Translations under genes and position numbers: made by a program
Part shown: one piece after another, positions 60,939 to 64,000 of the stretch
Layout of the letters: each line of letters starts with the position of its first letter
Position numbering within the stretch: the first letter of the stretch is position 1
NCBI GenBank assembly: GCA_041738935.1
Contig: JBGSOV010000021.1
Coordinates: 310,001-374,000 of the forward strand
Reading direction: 5' to 3'
Origin: JBGSOV01 sp041738935
Lineage (GTDB): Bacteria; Patescibacteriota; Gracilibacteria; CAIRYL01; GCA-016699755
DNA: 64,000 nt
Notes under the pieces: model-generated
Told to the model about the DNA's origin: nothing
Database searches by the model: none
What the model saw: the letters and a program-made list of their open reading frames with translations, nothing else

Positions 60939-63560
60939 ATGATGCACTATGTCTACCCTTTCGAACGTGGTAATGCGCAGATGAGCGGGCTTTTGGGCGG
61001 CAAAGGCGCCAATCTTGCCGAAATGACACGGCTGGGTTTTCCCGTTCCGCCGGGATTTACCATCAGCACGGATGCTTGTAATACTTTTTTGGAGGCAGGA
61101 GGAGTCCACCCGCCGCATTTGTTTGAGCAGGTGCGACAAGCCTTGGGCGAACTTGAAGGAAAAACTGGAAAAAGTTTTGGCGATGACAAAAATCCTCTGC
61201 TGCTTTCAGTACGCAGTGGCGCAAAGTTTTCGATGCCGGGAATGATGGATACTGTGCTCAATCTGGGCATGAACAGTACGACCGAAGCCGCCCTTGCGCG
61301 CAAAACCAACAACCCGCGTTTTGCCGCCGATTCGCATCGGCGTTTTTTGCAAATGTTTTCTAATGTCGTCCTCGAAGTCGATCATCATCTTTTTGAAGAC
61401 GCAATCAATGATATTAAAAAGCAAAAAGGCGTGAGTGAAGATACCGAACTTGCAGTCGATGACCTCCATAGTTTGATTAAAACTTTCCGCGAGATTGCCG
61501 AGCGCGAAACCGAAAAACCCTTTCCAGATAATCCATTCGAGCAGTTAGAAGCTGCGATTGCAGCCGTATTTCACTCGTGGAATTCGGCACGCGCCAAAAA
61601 ATATCGCCAGATCAACGATATTCCAGATGATATTGGTACCGCGGTAAATATCCAATCAATGGTTTTTGGCAATACTGGTGCTACTTCTGGCACTGGTGTC
61701 GCTTTTACTCGCAATCCATCGACTGGGGAGCACAAGTTTTATGGTGATTTTTTGATGAATGCTCAGGGCGAGGATGTTGTTGCAGGGATTCGGACTCCGC
61801 GCGAAATCGCCGAGCTCGAAGCCGAAATGCCAGAAGCATTTGCCGAGTTGATGAATCTGCAAGATCGACTCGAAAAACACTTTCGCGCCATGCAAGATAT
61901 CGAATTTACGATTGAAGAAGGCAAACTCTATCTTTTGCAAACGCGCATTGGCAAACGCACGGCGCAAGCCGCCACGCGCATGGCGGTCGAGATGGAAGCA
62001 GCAGGACTTATTACCAAAGAAGAAGCCTTGATGCGCCTCGATGCAAACGAGCTTGATGTCCTTTTGCACCCCTCACTTGATCCACATGCAAAAAAAACAG
62101 TTATCACCGTGGGCATTGCTTCCAGTCCCGGTGCTGCCTGCGGCAAAGTAGTTTTTAGCGCAGATGTCGCGGCGGAGCGGCAAGAAAAAGGTGAAGCGGT
62201 GATTTTGGTTCGTCACGAAACCTCACCAGAGGATATCCACGGTATGCACGCTTCGGTCGGAATTTTGACTGCTTGTGGTGGCAAAGCCAGCCATGCTGCA
62301 GTTGTTGCGCGCGGTATGGGCAAACCGTGTGTTTCGGGCGCGTCCGAACTGGTTGTTAATGTAAAAGCCAAAAAATTTACCGTCGGTGGAACTGTCGTCA
62401 AGGAAGACGATATTATTACAATTGACGGCGCGACTGGCGAAGTGATTTTGGGCGAAGTACCAACGATTCCGGGGCGTTTGACGGAAGAATTTTTGACGCT
62501 CCTCACATGGGCGGATACGGTCAAACGCATGCAAGTGCGGGCAAACGCCGATACACCAGAAGACGCCAAAAACGCTCGCGACTTTGGCGCAGATGGCATT
62601 GGGCTCTGCCGCACCGAACATATGTTTTTTTCCGACGAACGTATTCGCTTTGTGCGTCAGATGATTCTTTCCAAAAATCCAGAAGAGCGCAGCAAAGCAA
62701 TTGCCAAGCTCTTGCCGCATCAACGTGCGGATTTTGAAGAAATTTTTACCGTGATGAACGGCTGTCCAGTCACAGTGCGCCTGCTTGATCCGCCCTTGCA
62801 CGAGTTTTTGCCATCCAAAGATAGCGATATTCAAGAATTGGCGGAAGACTTTGGCTTGACCTTTGAAGAAGTCAAAGATCGCGTGCAGAATCTGACCGAA
62901 GTTAATCCGATGCTCGGACACCGTGGTTGTCGCTTGTTACTCACCACTCCCGAAATCTTGCGGATGCAAGCACGCGCTATTTTGGAAGCCGCAGTCAATG
63001 TCGAGGCACGCGGTATCAAACCGATTCCCGAAATCATGGTTCCACTTGTGGGCTTGCAGGCGGAACTGAAGGCTTGTCGCGAAATCATCGAAGAAGTCGC
63101 CGAAGAAGTTTTTGCCGAAAAAGGCACTCGCGTCGAATACCTGATTGGCACAATGATCGAATTGCCGCGTGCTTGCGCAGCCGCCGAAATCATTGCTAAA
63201 CATGCCGATTTTTTTTCGTTTGGAACGAATGACCTCACGCAGATGACCTACGGTTTTTCGCGCGATGACGTTGCCCGTTTTTTACCGGCGTATTTGCGCG
63301 ATGGAATTTTGCCGATTGATCCGTTCGAAAGCATTGACGAAAACGGCGTCGGCGAACTCATCAAAATGGGCGTCCAACGCGGACGATGGAAAAATCTCCA
63401 TCTTAAAATCTCTGTTTGTGGTGAACATGGTGGCGATCCGCGCTCGATTGATTTTTTCCACCGCGAAAGTTTTACGGCAATTTCGTGCTCACCATTTCGC
63501 GTTCCGATTGCAAGAATCGCTGCTGCACAAGCCGCGATCAGGAACAAGATCATCAGGTAA
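60939..63560 (+). CDS. ppdK: Pyruvate, phosphate dikinase
   Basis: An 873-residue PPDK interconverting phosphoenolpyruvate + AMP + PPi with pyruvate + ATP + Pi. The ATP-grasp nucleotide domain begins LLGGKGANLAEMTRLG, with SVRSGAKFSMPGMMDTVLNLG. The phospho-histidine is in ACGGKASHAAVVARGMGKPCVSG (His452). The C-terminal PEP domain has GLCRTEHMFF, VTVRLLDPPLHEFLP, EVNPMLGHRGCR and SFGTNDLTQMTYGFSRDD. All key residues are present, so it should be active, in glycolysis or in gluconeogenic direction. ATG 60939 gives the family N-terminus; an upstream frame opens at 60846. Confidence 0.98.
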   Translation: MMHYVYPFERGNAQMSGLLGGKGANLAEMTRLGFPVPPGFTISTDACNTFLEAGGVHPPHLFEQVRQALGELEGKTGKSFGDDKNPLLLSVRSGAKFSMPGMMDTVLNLGMNSTTEAALARKTNNPRFAADSHRRFLQMFSNVVLEVDHHLFEDAINDIKKQKGVSEDTELAVDDLHSLIKTFREIAERETEKPFPDNPFEQLEAAIAAVFHSWNSARAKKYRQINDIPDDIGTAVNIQSMVFGNTGATSGTGVAFTRNPSTGEHKFYGDFLMNAQGEDVVAGIRTPREIAELEAEMPEAFAELMNLQDRLEKHFRAMQDIEFTIEEGKLYLLQTRIGKRTAQAATRMAVEMEAAGLITKEEALMRLDANELDVLLHPSLDPHAKKTVITVGIASSPGAACGKVVFSADVAAERQEKGEAVILVRHETSPEDIHGMHASVGILTACGGKASHAAVVARGMGKPCVSGASELVVNVKAKKFTVGGTVVKEDDIITIDGATGEVILGEVPTIPGRLTEEFLTLLTWADTVKRMQVRANADTPEDAKNARDFGADGIGLCRTEHMFFSDERIRFVRQMILSKNPEERSKAIAKLLPHQRADFEEIFTVMNGCPVTVRLLDPPLHEFLPSKDSDIQELAEDFGLTFEEVKDRVQNLTEVNPMLGHRGCRLLLTTPEILRMQARAILEAAVNVEARGIKPIPEIMVPLVGLQAELKACREIIEEVAEEVFAEKGTRVEYLIGTMIELPRACAAAEIIAKHADFFSFGTNDLTQMTYGFSRDDVARFLPAYLRDGILPIDPFESIDENGVGELIKMGVQRGRWKNLHLKISVCGEHGGDPRSIDFFHRESFTAISCSPFRVPIARIAAAQAAIRNKIIR

Positions 63561-63603
63561 TTAAGTTATAAGTTGTAAGTCACATGGAGAGATAGGCGTG
63601 GAG

Positions 63604-63639
63604 CTCCCCTCCCCTGAGTTAGGGGAGGTGGGGAGGGGT
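63604..63639. repeat. C/G-rich intergenic palindromic repeat
   Basis: CTCCCCTCCCC...GAGTT...AGGGGAGGTGGGGAGGGG: imperfect inverted repeat in the ppdK-comF gap. It resembles the other C-rich repeats at 19648-19799. Confidence 0.6.
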
Positions 63640-63696
63640 CGAAGGTTGCCTGTTCGATAAACCTGTTTTTGCCTTAAAAAATAGAGGAATCGTAAG

Positions 63697-64000
63697 TCAA
63701 CCCACTTCCGAACTCCGTGCAATTACCAAGGCGTTCAGATTCGTAAATCCAGCCTTTTTCAAAGTGCGCGCGCATTCTTCCAAAGTCGTGAGAGTCGTAG
63801 CGACATCATCGACAAGGACGATCGGGGTATTTTTTGGAATATCTTTGGCGATAAAATCGTCGATACAAAACGCACCTTTGAGGTTTTCCTTCCGCTCATC
63901 AGCGGACAATTGGGCTTGTGGTGGCGTGTGACGAGTACGCCTCAAAAGCGTGTGGATTGGTAATTCCGAAAGTGCAGCGATCTGTTCTGCAAAAAGTGCT
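63697..64000 (-). CDS. ComF-family phosphoribosyltransferase, C-terminal part (runs off the window)
   Basis: The complementary strand is open from the window edge to a TGA at 63697, about 100 codons. Features of ComF-type proteins: TLLRRTRHTPPQAQLSADERKENLKGAF (the R-x-R-x-T-x2-Q-x2-L-x3-ER region) and the PRPP loop IVLVDDVATTLTT. ComF proteins help in DNA uptake in naturally competent bacteria, and the PRT domain may act in purine salvage. The usual PRPP motif ends DDVxTTGxT; here Gly is replaced by Leu. The N-terminal zinc region lies beyond the window. Confidence 0.85.
   Translation of the reverse strand, partial: ALFAEQIAALSELPIHTLLRRTRHTPPQAQLSADERKENLKGAFCIDDFIAKDIPKNTPIVLVDDVATTLTTLEECARTLKKAGFTNLNALVIARSSEVG

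Noticed and set aside
1..64000. CRISPR array, transposase or prophage
   Set aside because: No regularly spaced direct repeats, transposase or phage structural genes were recognised.
1..64000. Genetic code 25 (TGA as glycine)
   Set aside because: Several well-conserved genes end cleanly at TGA (carA, pdxT, comF-like) with normal C-termini.

Overview
The window reads as a chromosomal segment of a Patescibacteria (CPR) bacterium, most likely Peregrinibacteria-like. The basis is indirect: several very long cell-surface proteins, three proteins with C-terminal SLH domains, a giant secreted protein built from 'GWIxF/L' motifs, small genes packed with 4-base overlaps, and weak Shine-Dalgarno sequences. 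TGA clearly works as a stop (carA, pdxT and the comF-like gene end in TGA), so this is not a code-25 Gracilibacteria/Absconditabacteria genome. No rRNA, insertion sequence, prophage or CRISPR array was seen. The placement is inference; nothing here is a taxonomic marker.

Layout. 1-12.3 kb: the start of a trigger-factor-like gene (partial), a 2159-residue alpha-2-macroglobulin with its thioester motif, an NrnA-type DHH phosphoesterase, a lone fumarase/tartrate dehydratase alpha subunit, a DedA protein and UppP, then a proline-rich Cys protein, a probably frameshifted gene and a DUF4396 membrane protein. 12.5-16.2 kb: an HrcA/CIRCE heat-shock locus in which two near-identical promoters, each with its -10 box inside a CIRCE operator, drive a 120-residue unknown and a DUF2188-lipoprotein-dnaK operon. 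16.2-24.2 kb: gatC-gatA, a lipoprotein gene bracketed by a perfect 24-bp inverted repeat, palindromic intergenic repeats, pdxT, carA, a receiver-domain protein and an ammonium transporter. 24.3-34.3 kb: envelope genes (SLH/peptidoglycan-binding protein, CDF metal transporter, MurJ, M23 peptidase-SLH protein), a TsaE-HD fusion and an SPFH protein. 34.4-37.6 kb: tRNA-Glu followed by an AT-rich block with a J-like small protein and a tight three-gene cluster (HAD phosphatase, 2H phosphoesterase, GTP cyclohydrolase II fused to a nucleotidyltransferase). This is the best candidate for an undescribed system. 37.7-48.3 kb: queH, glmS, a membrane-anchored HTH protein, peroxiredoxin and glutaredoxin, then a pentose-phosphate operon (tal-pgi-GIY-YIG-gnd-zwf-pgl). 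48.3-64 kb: mltG, a third SLH protein, the 1887-residue surface protein, pgk, a large membrane protein, ppdK and a partial comF-like gene.

How it fits together. pgi, zwf, pgl, gnd and tal give the oxidative pentose-phosphate branch plus one non-oxidative enzyme; pgk and ppdK belong to lower glycolysis; glmS draws fructose-6-phosphate into amino sugars for a wall that UppP, MurJ, MltG and the M23 peptidase build and remodel and to which the SLH proteins may attach. Several genes stand without usual partners in this window: fumarase alpha without beta, pdxT without pdxS, carA without carB, gatCA without gatB, amt without glnK, and dnaK without grpE, dnaJ or hrcA.
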